A DNA stretch of 19,582 nucleotides from PHAA01 sp964494735 (lineage in GTDB: Bacteria > Bacillota > Syntrophomonadia > Syntrophomonadales > Syntrophomonadaceae): positions 1 to 19,582 of the forward strand of contig CAZBSD010000040.1 of NCBI GenBank assembly GCA_964494735.1, in the 5' to 3' direction. Of this stretch, positions 12,738 through 19,582 are shown one piece after another; position 1 is the stretch's first letter, and each line of letters starts with the position of its first letter. Under the pieces are notes generated by a model, which had not been told where the DNA came from, did no database searches, and saw only the letters and a list, made by a program, of their open reading frames with translations. A program made the position numbers and the translations under genes.

Positions 12738-13807
12738 GTATAGCTGAACTGCTAGCGGGTAATTATGCATCTTGGATGAAGACACCGGTGGAATGCCGAG
12801 ACATAGCCATCTCCAGCCGGGTGCGCCTGGCCCGCAACATCGCAGGTGTTCCCTTTCCGCATGTTATAGACCAGGCAAGGGGTTTGCAGGTAATGGAGAG
12901 GGTAAGAACTGCCCTACAGGAATCAGACGGACCTATATTGAACTCAATGCAACTAGTCGCTTTTAACCAATTAGATAGTCTGGATCGGCAGGTGCTGGCG
13001 GAGAAACATCTTTGCAGTCCTGAACATGCAGCCTGTTCGGATAGCCACCGGGGCATCATGCTAAATGACAACGGTTCTCTGGCAGCCATGATCAACGAAG
13101 AAGATCATTTGCGTATACAATGCTTGCTGCCAGGGTTGAATCTCGCCGAATGCTACAATATGGTGCAGCAACTCGACGACGAACTGGAGCAAACCCTGGA
13201 TTATGCATTTGACGAGACCAGAGGTTATCTAACCGCCTGCCCCACCAATGTGGGGACGGGGATGCGAGCATCAGTTATGCTCCACCTGCCTGCAGCCAAG
13301 ATGACGGGAGCAATAAAACAATTGCTGCAGAATCTCAGCCAAATTGGCCTGGCAGTCCGCGGGTTATACGGAGAGGGAAGCGAACCGGTGGGGAATTTTT
13401 ATCAGATATCAAACCAAATCACTCTCGGACAGTCAGAAGAGGATATTTACAAATACCTACAGACGATCACCGAACAGATAGTTCAGCAGGAGAGCCTGCT
13501 GCGTGATAAGTTGCTGATTGATATGCCCCATCAATTGGAAGATAAGGTGGGCAGAGCCTACGGCATCTTGAACCATGCCGGGATGATCGGGTCCGAGGAA
13601 GCCCTGAAGCTGTTGTCGATGGTACGATTGGGTGTTGATTTGAAGATAACGAAAAACATCAGCATCTTAGCCCTCAATCAAATGATGGTAGCTATTCGGC
13701 CGGCTCATCTGCAGAAAATAGGCGGACATCCTATGGAAGCTGTACAGCGCGACCTGTTGAGAGCGGCAATCATTAAGGAGAGATTATCGGTTAAGGAGGA
13801 CAAGTAA
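12734..13807 (+). CDS. mcsB: Protein arginine kinase McsB
   Basis: Phosphorylates arginine residues on proteins; phosphoarginine marks them for ClpC-ClpP degradation, and McsB also acts on CtsR. At 357 residues it has the usual length and belongs to the phosphagen kinase fold. Nucleotide-binding and catalytic segments are SSRVRLARN (27-35), NEEDHLR (121-127), LTACPTNVGTGMRASV with the reactive-site Cys169, and RGLYGEGSEPVGNFYQISNQ. The C-terminal phosphoarginine-binding signature RDxxRA is intact (R339, D340, R343, A344), so allosteric control is expected. It overlaps mcsA by 4 bases and clpC by 1 base (TAATG), which indicates translational coupling. Confidence 0.96.
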   Translation: MSIAELLAGNYASWMKTPVECRDIAISSRVRLARNIAGVPFPHVIDQARGLQVMERVRTALQESDGPILNSMQLVAFNQLDSLDRQVLAEKHLCSPEHAACSDSHRGIMLNDNGSLAAMINEEDHLRIQCLLPGLNLAECYNMVQQLDDELEQTLDYAFDETRGYLTACPTNVGTGMRASVMLHLPAAKMTGAIKQLLQNLSQIGLAVRGLYGEGSEPVGNFYQISNQITLGQSEEDIYKYLQTITEQIVQQESLLRDKLLIDMPHQLEDKVGRAYGILNHAGMIGSEEALKLLSMVRLGVDLKITKNISILALNQMMVAIRPAHLQKIGGHPMEAVQRDLLRAAIIKERLSVKEDK

Positions 13808-16299
13808 TGTTCAGAAAATTCACCCAACGTGCCCGCAATACGGTGATCCACGCCCAGGAAGAAGCCAGGGAGATGGGACATCCAGCTATCGGCACCGAAC
13901 ATATACTGCTGGGACTGCTGCGTGAAGGTGAAGGGGTGGGGGCTCGGGCCCTAATCAATCTTGGCATTGACCTAAGCAATGTGAGGGAAGAGGTCAAACG
14001 ATTCATCGGTAAGGATGAAAATGCAGGCGAGGGGCCAGCTGGGGACCTGCCTATTACTCCAAGGGTGAAAAAGGTATTTAATCTCTCCTTCGACGAGGCT
14101 CGCCTCCAGGGTGTCAATTATGTGGGCACGGAACATATACTGCTGGCTCTCCTGAGGGAAGAGGAGGGACTGGCGAGCCAGGTTCTTTTATCGGTAGGAG
14201 TGAAATTGGATAGCTTGCGCGAACAGGTATTGTTGCTGTTGGGTGGCGAGGGCTCCGGGGCCAACCATTCGGAACCGCCTTCCGAAGCGGCCAGCGGAGC
14301 GACGCCCTTCAATCACAAAGGCCGCAAGGTTCGCAGCAAGACCCCGACCCTGGATGCATACAGCCGCGACCTAACCAAGGATGCCGCAGAAGGCCGTCTC
14401 GATCCAGTCATTGGGAGGGAGAAGGAGATTGCGCGGGTAGTACAGATACTGTCCCGGCGCACCAAGAACAACCCGGTGCTGATCGGGGATCCTGGAGTGG
14501 GTAAGACAGCTATCGTGGAAGGTTTAGCTCAGATCATATTTGAAAACAAGGTGCCTGAAACGCTCAGCCACAAAAGAGTTCTTTCTCTTGACCTGTCTTC
14601 CATGATCGCTGGAACTAAATATCGGGGCGAATTTGAGGATCGGCTTACCAAAATAGTCAATGAGATAAAAAATGCCGGGGATGTTACTATATTTATTGAT
14701 GAATTGCACACCCTGGTTGGCGCAGGTGCCGCTGAGGGTGCCATTGACGCGGCCAACATACTTAAACCGCCTTTAGCCAGGGGAGAGATCCAGTGTGTAG
14801 GTGCCACCACATTGAACGAATATCGAAAATATGTAGAGAAGGATGCCGCTCTGGAGAGGAGGTTCCAGCCTATCCAGGTCGATGAGCCTTCTATCGAACA
14901 GAGCGTCGAAATCTTAAAGGGCCTGCGCGACCGCTATGAAGCCCACCATATGGTCAGGATCAATGATCAGGCGCTGGAGAGCGCGGTCCGGCTTTCCGCC
15001 CGCTATATTACAGATAGATTCCTACCTGATAAGGCCATTGACTTGATTGACGAGGCAGCTTCAAGGGTCAGGCTGGCCAATTACGTCCTTCCCGCCGAAG
15101 TGAAGGAGTTGGAGGTCAAGCTGGCCGAAATCATCAACGAAAAGGATGAGGCTATCAATGCCCAGGAGTATGAAAAGGCAGCCCAACTGCGAGATCAGGA
15201 GCAGAATCTCAAGGACCAGATAGAAACCCAACGCCGGGAGTGGATGAGCAAGCGCAGCGTCCACTCCGGTTCGGTAGGCGAGGAGGAGGTCGCCATAATC
15301 GTATCCCAATGGACGGGAATCCCAGTTAGCAGGATAGCTTCGGAGGAAGGCGAGCGCCTTCTTCATTTGGAGGAAGTACTGCACAACCGGGTGGTGGGGC
15401 AGGAAGAAGCGGTCAAATCTATAGCCAAGGCAGTGCGCAGAGCTCGGGCAGGTCTTAAGAATCCCATGCGGCCTATTGGGTCGTTCGTCTTCCTGGGCCC
15501 CACGGGAGTGGGCAAGACGGAACTAGCCCGGGCTTTGGCCGAGGCTATGTTCGCCACCGAAGATTCCGTCATTAGGTTAGATATGTCTGAGTATATGGAA
15601 AAACACGCGGTTGCCCGGATGATTGGCTCTCCCCCCGGATACGTGGGTTATGACGAAGGTGGTCAGTTGACCGAAAAGGTAAGGCGCAAACCCTATTCGG
15701 TGGTTTTATTGGATGAAATAGAAAAGGCCCACCCCGATGTATATAATATTCTCCTGCAAGTCTTGGAAGACGGCCGAATGACGGATGGCCAAGGAAGGAC
15801 AGTGGATTTCCGTAATACCATCATCATCATGACATCCAATGTGGGAGCTGAGAGCCTATTCAAAAACTTGACCATGGGTTTTCAGCGAGCAGCAGATGAA
15901 GCAGACAATTATGAGAAGATGAAAGACCGGGTCATGGAGCAGATGAAACATACCTTCAGACCTGAGTTTCTCAACCGCATTGACGAAATAATTGTTTTTC
16001 ACGGCCTAACTGATGAAGAATTGAGGAAGATCATCGAGTTGTTGCTCAAGGACGTGGGCCAGCGCATAAAGGAGAATGGATTCGATCTGGAGATTACTGC
16101 AGCAGCCAAGGATTTAATCATGAAGGAGGGCTACGATCCCAAATACGGAGCCCGGCCTTTGAAGCGGGCTATCCAGAAGATGATAGAGGATTCGGTGTCT
16201 GAAGAGATCCTAAAGAAGACGGTTCGTCCGGGGGATACCATTTTGGTCGACGCCGCAGACAATAAAATCGTGGTCCGTCAGCAGATACCGGTGCCATAG
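13807..16299 (+). CDS. clpC: ATP-dependent Clp protease ATP-binding subunit ClpC
   Basis: Hexameric AAA+ unfoldase that feeds substrates, including arginine-phosphorylated proteins, to ClpP. It has 830 residues and is complete. In order: two ClpN repeats (about 3-70 and 80-145); first AAA+ domain with Walker A GDPGVGKT (227-234) and Walker B FIDELH (D298, E299); a coiled-coil middle domain with a UVR-like motif (EYEKAAQLRD, about 454-463); second AAA+ domain with Walker A GPTGVGKT (564-571) and Walker B LLDEIEKAH (D636, E637); and an MGF tripeptide (690-692) in the expected ClpP-contact loop. AAGGAGG (13793-13799) lies 7 bases before the ATG. It is the last gene of the CtsR-controlled operon. 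Confidence 0.98.
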   Translation: MFRKFTQRARNTVIHAQEEAREMGHPAIGTEHILLGLLREGEGVGARALINLGIDLSNVREEVKRFIGKDENAGEGPAGDLPITPRVKKVFNLSFDEARLQGVNYVGTEHILLALLREEEGLASQVLLSVGVKLDSLREQVLLLLGGEGSGANHSEPPSEAASGATPFNHKGRKVRSKTPTLDAYSRDLTKDAAEGRLDPVIGREKEIARVVQILSRRTKNNPVLIGDPGVGKTAIVEGLAQIIFENKVPETLSHKRVLSLDLSSMIAGTKYRGEFEDRLTKIVNEIKNAGDVTIFIDELHTLVGAGAAEGAIDAANILKPPLARGEIQCVGATTLNEYRKYVEKDAALERRFQPIQVDEPSIEQSVEILKGLRDRYEAHHMVRINDQALESAVRLSARYITDRFLPDKAIDLIDEAASRVRLANYVLPAEVKELEVKLAEIINEKDEAINAQEYEKAAQLRDQEQNLKDQIETQRREWMSKRSVHSGSVGEEEVAIIVSQWTGIPVSRIASEEGERLLHLEEVLHNRVVGQEEAVKSIAKAVRRARAGLKNPMRPIGSFVFLGPTGVGKTELARALAEAMFATEDSVIRLDMSEYMEKHAVARMIGSPPGYVGYDEGGQLTEKVRRKPYSVVLLDEIEKAHPDVYNILLQVLEDGRMTDGQGRTVDFRNTIIIMTSNVGAESLFKNLTMGFQRAADEADNYEKMKDRVMEQMKHTFRPEFLNRIDEIIVFHGLTDEELRKIIELLLKDVGQRIKENGFDLEITAAAKDLIMKEGYDPKYGARPLKRAIQKMIEDSVSEEILKKTVRPGDTILVDAADNKIVVRQQIPVP

Positions 16300-16317
16300 A
16301 GCCGAGGCTGTCATCCG

Positions 16318-16341
16318 GGTTATCAGGTTACCAGGTTACGC
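16318..16341 (+). repeat. Three tandem octamers after clpC
   Basis: GGTTATCA (16318-16325), GGTTACCA (16326-16333) and GGTTACGC (16334-16341) are directly adjacent, sharing the first five bases and most of the rest. They begin 19 bases after the clpC stop. They could be tandem protein-binding sites or chance; no function is known. Confidence 0.4.
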
Positions 16342-16390
16342 GTAGGTGAACACTTCTTTCTATATTTTTTATAATAAAAGTTTTAAAGAA

Positions 16391-16423
16391 AGGGTAACTA
16401 GAACCTAGTAAACCCTGGTTTTT
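16391..16423 (+). terminator. Imperfect hairpin with T-run between clpC and radA
   Basis: AGGGT-A-ACTAG (16391-16401) pairs with CTAGT-AA-ACCCT (16405-16416), giving two 5-bp stems with a small internal loop and a 3-base loop. GGTTTTT follows. This is the best candidate for the ctsR-clpC operon terminator. It also covers the -35 region of the radA promoter, so an operator role is the alternative. Confidence 0.5.
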
Positions 16424-16435
16424 AACGACCTGTAT

Positions 16436-16441
16436 TATAAT
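16436..16441 (+). promoter_or_regulatory. Candidate -10 element of the radA-disA operon
   Basis: A perfect TATAAT lies 20 bases before the radA ATG, but the -35 region has no good match to TTGACA. The leader would be only about 14 bases and would include the binding site GAGGG (16451-16455). Dependence on an activator or extended contacts is possible. Confidence 0.45.
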
Positions 16442-16461
16442 GGTATTTGTGAGGGAAAATA

Positions 16462-17823
16462 ATGGGCAAAAACCTTAGCAGATTCATTTGCAGCGCATGT
16501 GGCTACGAAACCCCGAAATGGCTAGGCAAATGCCCTGGCTGCGGGAAATGGAACAGCCTGGTGGAGGAGGCCGGAACTGGCCGACCTGCGGCGGGAATCC
16601 GAAGTAAGCCTGACAGTAAGCCTACTTCCCTCACGGATATCCCCGTCACACCGATGTACCGCTATAGCAGTGGGATCAATGAATTCGACCGGGTGTTGGG
16701 CGGGGGCATTGTGCCTGGATCGATCGTCCTCCTAGGTGGAGACCCAGGTATTGGCAAATCTACTCTTATTCTGCAGGTAGCCGATCTAATTGGCCGAAGT
16801 GGCCGCAAGGTGCTCTATCTATCCGGAGAGGAGTCGGCAGGCCAGATCAGGCTCAGGGCAGGACGATTGGGCATTGAGAATGCAGCTATATTTTTTTTGA
16901 ACGACCAGAATATAGACTTCCTGGCTGGTTATCTGCAAGAAGTGAATCCAGATTTGGTTATCATCGATTCCATCCAAACCGTATATTCTGATAACTTGTC
17001 TTCTATACCCGGTAGCGTGGCGCAATTGCGAGAGTGTACGGCCAAGATAACTGATTTGGCCAAGAAGACCGATCGGGTCTTTTTCCTCGTGGGGCATGTC
17101 ACCAAAGAAGGAACCCTGGCAGGCCCCAAAGTCCTTGAACACATGGTGGACGTGGTAATCTACTTTGAAGGGGAGAAGCATTTCCCCTTCCGGATTTTAA
17201 GAGGCGTCAAGAACCGATTTGGAGCCACTGACGAGATCGGATTGCTGGAGATGAGCGGGCTGGGTCTACAGGAGGTAGTAGATCCCTCCCAGGTATTTCT
17301 CAGCTGTAAGGACCCAAGTGTCAGCGGCAGTGCGGTGGTAGCCAGCTTTGAAGGCAGCCGCCCTTTGCTGATCGAAATACAAGCCTTGGTGGTAGCAGGT
17401 AATCCCGGATATCCGCGCCGGATGGCCTCCGGGATTGACCAGAACCGACTGGCTTTGATTATCGCCGTATTAGAAAAAAGACGGGGCATTAACCTGGCCT
17501 CGTGCGATGTTTATCTTAAAATAACCGGTGGTGTTTTTCTCCGCGACCCAGCCATAGACCTGGGGATTGGTGCGGCCATCCTATCCAGTTTTCGCGAACG
17601 ACCATTGCCGTTGGATGCAGTATATCTGGGTGAGTTAGCCCTGTCCGGTGAGATACGGGCAGTGCCTTTCCTTGATGCCCGCCTGAAGGAGATAGAGAAG
17701 ATGGGATATAGAGAAGTAATTGTACCCGCGGGTGGCAAATATGGTGAGCTGAAGAACAGCCAGTTGAAAGTATCAGAAGTCAAGAACCTGGATGAATTCA
17801 TTGCGGCAATAATGGAGGGATAG
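16462..17823 (+). CDS. radA: DNA repair protein RadA
   Basis: RecA-related ATPase that promotes branch migration of recombination intermediates and unwinds DNA for strand exchange. It has 453 residues and is complete. The N-terminal C4 zinc finger uses C10, C13, C24 and C27 (CSACG...CPGCGKW). The ATPase core has Walker A GGDPGIGKST (92-101) and the RadA-specific motif KNRFG (250-254). The C-terminal third (about 270-453) is the Lon-like domain, beginning near DPSQVFLSC and containing DVYLKITGGVFLRDPAIDLGI and YLGELALSGEIRAV. The ATG has GAGGG 6 bases upstream. The stop overlaps or abuts the disA start, the usual radA-disA pairing in Firmicutes. Confidence 0.97.
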   Translation: MGKNLSRFICSACGYETPKWLGKCPGCGKWNSLVEEAGTGRPAAGIRSKPDSKPTSLTDIPVTPMYRYSSGINEFDRVLGGGIVPGSIVLLGGDPGIGKSTLILQVADLIGRSGRKVLYLSGEESAGQIRLRAGRLGIENAAIFFLNDQNIDFLAGYLQEVNPDLVIIDSIQTVYSDNLSSIPGSVAQLRECTAKITDLAKKTDRVFFLVGHVTKEGTLAGPKVLEHMVDVVIYFEGEKHFPFRILRGVKNRFGATDEIGLLEMSGLGLQEVVDPSQVFLSCKDPSVSGSAVVASFEGSRPLLIEIQALVVAGNPGYPRRMASGIDQNRLALIIAVLEKRRGINLASCDVYLKITGGVFLRDPAIDLGIGAAILSSFRERPLPLDAVYLGELALSGEIRAVPFLDARLKEIEKMGYREVIVPAGGKYGELKNSQLKVSEVKNLDEFIAAIMEG

Positions 17824-17825
17824 TG

Positions 17826-18899
17826 GTGGTAGAAGACATTTTCCGAATGCGGTTTCGTAAATCTCTGCAGATGCTGGCTCCGGGTACCAATTTCAGGCTG
17901 GGCATCGAAAACGTCATCCAGGCCAAGACCGGGGCCTTGATAGTAGTCGGGGATTCAGCCGAGGTTATGAATCTGGTTACCGGAGGTTTTCACATCGACT
18001 GCGAATTCACCCCCGCCCGACTTTACGAACTGGCCAAAATGGATGGAGCGATCATAACCAATCATGACGCGACCCGCATACTCAGAGTAAATGCCCAATT
18101 GGACCCCAATCCCAGCCTTCCCTCCCAAGAGACCGGTATTCGACACCGCACAGCCGAAAGGGTAGCATTGCAGACCGGGGAACTAGTGGTGGCTATATCG
18201 CAAAGGCGGCAAGTTGTGACCCTCTTCCAGGGAAGCTCCAGTTTTAGATTGCGGGATATCGCTACCATTCTGGTGCAGGCCAACCAGGCCCTACAGACCC
18301 TGGAAAAGTATCGTATCGTATTGAACCGCGACTTGCAGCACCTGGGAGGATTGGAATTCGAGGAATTAGTGACAAATGGAGAGGTATGTAGTGTTCTCCA
18401 TCGCTGTGTAAAGGTTTTAAACATATCATCCGAGATAGAGAATTATATTAGTGAACTAGGCAATGAAGGGCGTCTGGTCAAAATGCAGTTAGATGAGATG
18501 GTGGCCAATGTCCAGGAAGAGGCTACCCTTATAATAAAAGATTACTGCGCTATAAGGGATAAGTCTCCTGCTGATATACTGAACAGTGTACGCAGAGCCT
18601 ATGAGGATGATTTCTCCGATGCTCTCTTCCTGATGAGGAGTCTTGGATTGGGGACAACCAGCGCCCATCTTGAACAGCAAGCTGCCCCGCGTGGTTATCG
18701 GATGCTAAATAAAATTCCCCGCATACCTCCGGCGATCATGGAAAACCTGGTTGAACGGTTCAAGCTTCTCAATCGGATTCTGCGGGCTACCACCGAGGAA
18801 CTGGATGACGTCGAGGGTATCGGCGAGGTCCGGGCCCGTTCAATCAAAAATGGGTTGATGAGGATGCGTGAACAGTTCCTGTTGGAGTACATGGTTTAA
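17826..18899 (+). CDS. disA: DNA integrity scanning diadenylate cyclase DisA
   Basis: Octameric enzyme that converts two ATP to cyclic di-AMP and stops when it meets branched DNA, so it reports DNA integrity. It has about 357 residues (360 in B. subtilis). The diadenylate cyclase domain carries both signature motifs: DGA in LAKMDGAIIT (about 73-75) and RHR in TGIRHRTAERVA (106-108). A helical spine follows, then a C-terminal helix-hairpin-helix DNA-binding region (LDDVEGIGEVRARSIKNGL). GTG at 17826 is 6 bases after GGAGGG (17814-17819); GTG at 17823, overlapping the radA stop by one base, is the alternative. It is co-transcribed with radA, whose product binds DisA in B. subtilis. Confidence 0.97.
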   Translation: MVEDIFRMRFRKSLQMLAPGTNFRLGIENVIQAKTGALIVVGDSAEVMNLVTGGFHIDCEFTPARLYELAKMDGAIITNHDATRILRVNAQLDPNPSLPSQETGIRHRTAERVALQTGELVVAISQRRQVVTLFQGSSSFRLRDIATILVQANQALQTLEKYRIVLNRDLQHLGGLEFEELVTNGEVCSVLHRCVKVLNISSEIENYISELGNEGRLVKMQLDEMVANVQEEATLIIKDYCAIRDKSPADILNSVRRAYEDDFSDALFLMRSLGLGTTSAHLEQQAAPRGYRMLNKIPRIPPAIMENLVERFKLLNRILRATTEELDDVEGIGEVRARSIKNGLMRMREQFLLEYMV

Positions 18900-18987
18900 C
18901 AGATGGGTTCTATTTCCCAAGTAGACACATTTGTAATGGGGGACTCTGATTGGCGCCCTGCTCGAATGGCGATGAGAAATGTCACAT

Positions 18988-19010
18988 AAAAAAACCGCCG
19001 GTTGGCGGTT
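18988..19010 (-). terminator. Terminator of the convergent minus-strand gene
   Basis: AACCGCC (18993-18999) and GGCGGTT (19004-19010) form a 7-bp stem with a 4-base loop. The run of As at 18988-18992 gives a U-tract only on the minus-strand transcript; on the plus strand the tail is ATTATTATTA. It therefore chiefly ends the gene at 19046-19444 and may weakly end radA-disA. Confidence 0.75.
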
Positions 19011-19045
19011 ATTATTATTAATGACAGGGGAACTCCGAACTAAGA

Positions 19046-19444
19046 TCAGGTCATATTGAAATAACCCAAGGCATGAGCCTTTTTATTTTCCTTTATAAAT
19101 ACGTCATATAAGTTAATATCCAGGATATTACACAAAGCTGCAGTATAAAACAACATTTTGCCCATTTCGCTCATAATCACTTCATTGCAATGGCTACACA
19201 ACTCACCTCTAAGGTGGCTGTCCAAACAGGCTTTCAGTTCAGCCACTGATTCCAACTGTTCGGGTATATCTACCTTCTTGGCTTCTATGCAAACGCAACC
19301 GCAGTCCGTTACTGCCTTGATCACCGACCTGTTGACCCGGCTGTTGGATTCGGCAAGTTTGCTGAGGACGTCTATCAGGCTATGGTGTCGTATGAGGAGG
19401 TCACTGACCGTATTTTGAAACTCATCACAAATCAAATCTTTCAT
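19046..19444 (-). CDS. Conserved cysteine-rich small protein with MazG-like C-terminus (132 aa)
   Basis: A 132-residue soluble, largely helical protein. The N-terminal half (FQNTVSDLLIRHHSLIDVLSK, then RVNRSVIKAV) looks like paired helices. A central cysteine cluster follows, CGCVC, then LCSHC about 30 residues later, a possible metal site. The C-terminal segment EMGKMLFYTAALCNILDINLY resembles the last helices of MazG-like nucleotide pyrophosphohydrolases, but the acidic catalytic ExxE motifs expected of that fold are not obvious. The CGC motif also recalls DUF1573, only weakly. GGGGGGAG lies 10 bases before the ATG on the minus strand, and a consensus sigma-A promoter lies upstream. It converges on disA. 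I believe similar proteins occur near disA in other Clostridia; the function is unknown. Confidence 0.82.
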   Translation of the reverse strand: MKDLICDEFQNTVSDLLIRHHSLIDVLSKLAESNSRVNRSVIKAVTDCGCVCIEAKKVDIPEQLESVAELKACLDSHLRGELCSHCNEVIMSEMGKMLFYTAALCNILDINLYDVFIKENKKAHALGYFNMT

Positions 19445-19488
19445 AAAATGCTTACTCCCCCCGTCTCTACGCCATTTCGCTAATGATA

Positions 19489-19518
19489 ATTATAGTCTTA
19501 GCCAGAAGGTATTGTCAA
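19489..19518 (-). promoter_or_regulatory. Consensus sigma-A promoter on the minus strand
   Basis: Read on the minus strand, TTGACA (19518-19513) and TATAAT (19494-19489) are both perfect, with an 18-base spacer. Transcription would start near 19482, about 38 bases upstream of the 132-aa gene's ATG. Confidence 0.88.
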
Positions 19519-19582
19519 TTCCGGCCCTCGTTTGTTTAGTTACATATAATGGCATTTAACGCGAGTGTGATGGAGCTGGGAA

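Noticed and set aside
18903..18989. 28-residue ORF just after disA
   Set aside because: No ribosome binding site; a frame this short is expected by chance.
19545..19550. TATAAT on the plus strand near the window end
   Set aside because: No -35 partner at 16-18 bases and no gene visible before the window ends at 19582.

Overview
The window is a chromosomal core region of an endospore-forming Firmicute, most likely of the class Clostridia. The evidence is spoIID and spoIIID, a four-gene ctsR-mcsA-mcsB-clpC heat-shock operon, strong AGGAGG-type ribosome binding sites, frequent GTG/TTG starts and a gene order close to Bacillus subtilis atpC...ywmB-murAA-spoIID...spoIIID-mbl. The protein sequences look like the Syntrophomonas/Desulfotomaculum side of the Clostridia, but this is an impression and I cannot name the genus. 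Nothing suggests a prophage, insertion sequence, CRISPR array, tRNA or rRNA.

Layout. 1-1140: the end of the ATP synthase operon (3' part of atpD, then atpC) and its terminator. 1146-2226: a long stretch without large genes. It holds a near-perfect sigma-54 promoter (1515-1530), an upstream direct repeat, a 55-residue single-helix membrane protein (1631-1798), a terminator and an AT-rich leader with inverted repeats. 2227-5217: a two-gene operon encoding a magnesium-chelatase-I-like AAA+ ATPase and a large VWA-domain protein, with no chelatase H/CobN subunit in view. 5218-6054: an inverted repeat, then three small ORFs (39, 68 and 78 residues; the last two have one membrane helix each) and a terminator. 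6122-9482: ywmB, murA, spoIID, spoIIID. 9641-10701: mbl/mreB-type gene with terminator. 10785-11522: a WecG/TagA/CpsF glycosyltransferase. 11704-16299: a sigma-A promoter with an overlapping CtsR operator, then ctsR-mcsA-mcsB-clpC with overlapping junctions. 16462-18899: radA-disA, overlapping or nearly so. 19046-19444: a convergent, cysteine-rich small protein with a MazG-like C-terminus, with its own consensus promoter and terminator.

How the genes work together. AtpD/AtpC belong to F1F0 ATP synthase. MurA, Mbl and the TagA-like enzyme act in envelope synthesis and cell shape, while SpoIID and SpoIIID act in the mother cell during sporulation. CtsR represses the operon that makes its own controllers: the arginine kinase McsB, its activator McsA and the ClpC unfoldase. 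RadA and DisA link DNA recombination and damage sensing to cyclic di-AMP.

The part most worth a second look is 1360-6015. There a sigma-54-controlled micro-membrane-protein, an orphan chelatase-type AAA+/VWA pair and a cluster of micro-proteins are inserted between two otherwise conserved blocks (atpC and ywmB-murA).
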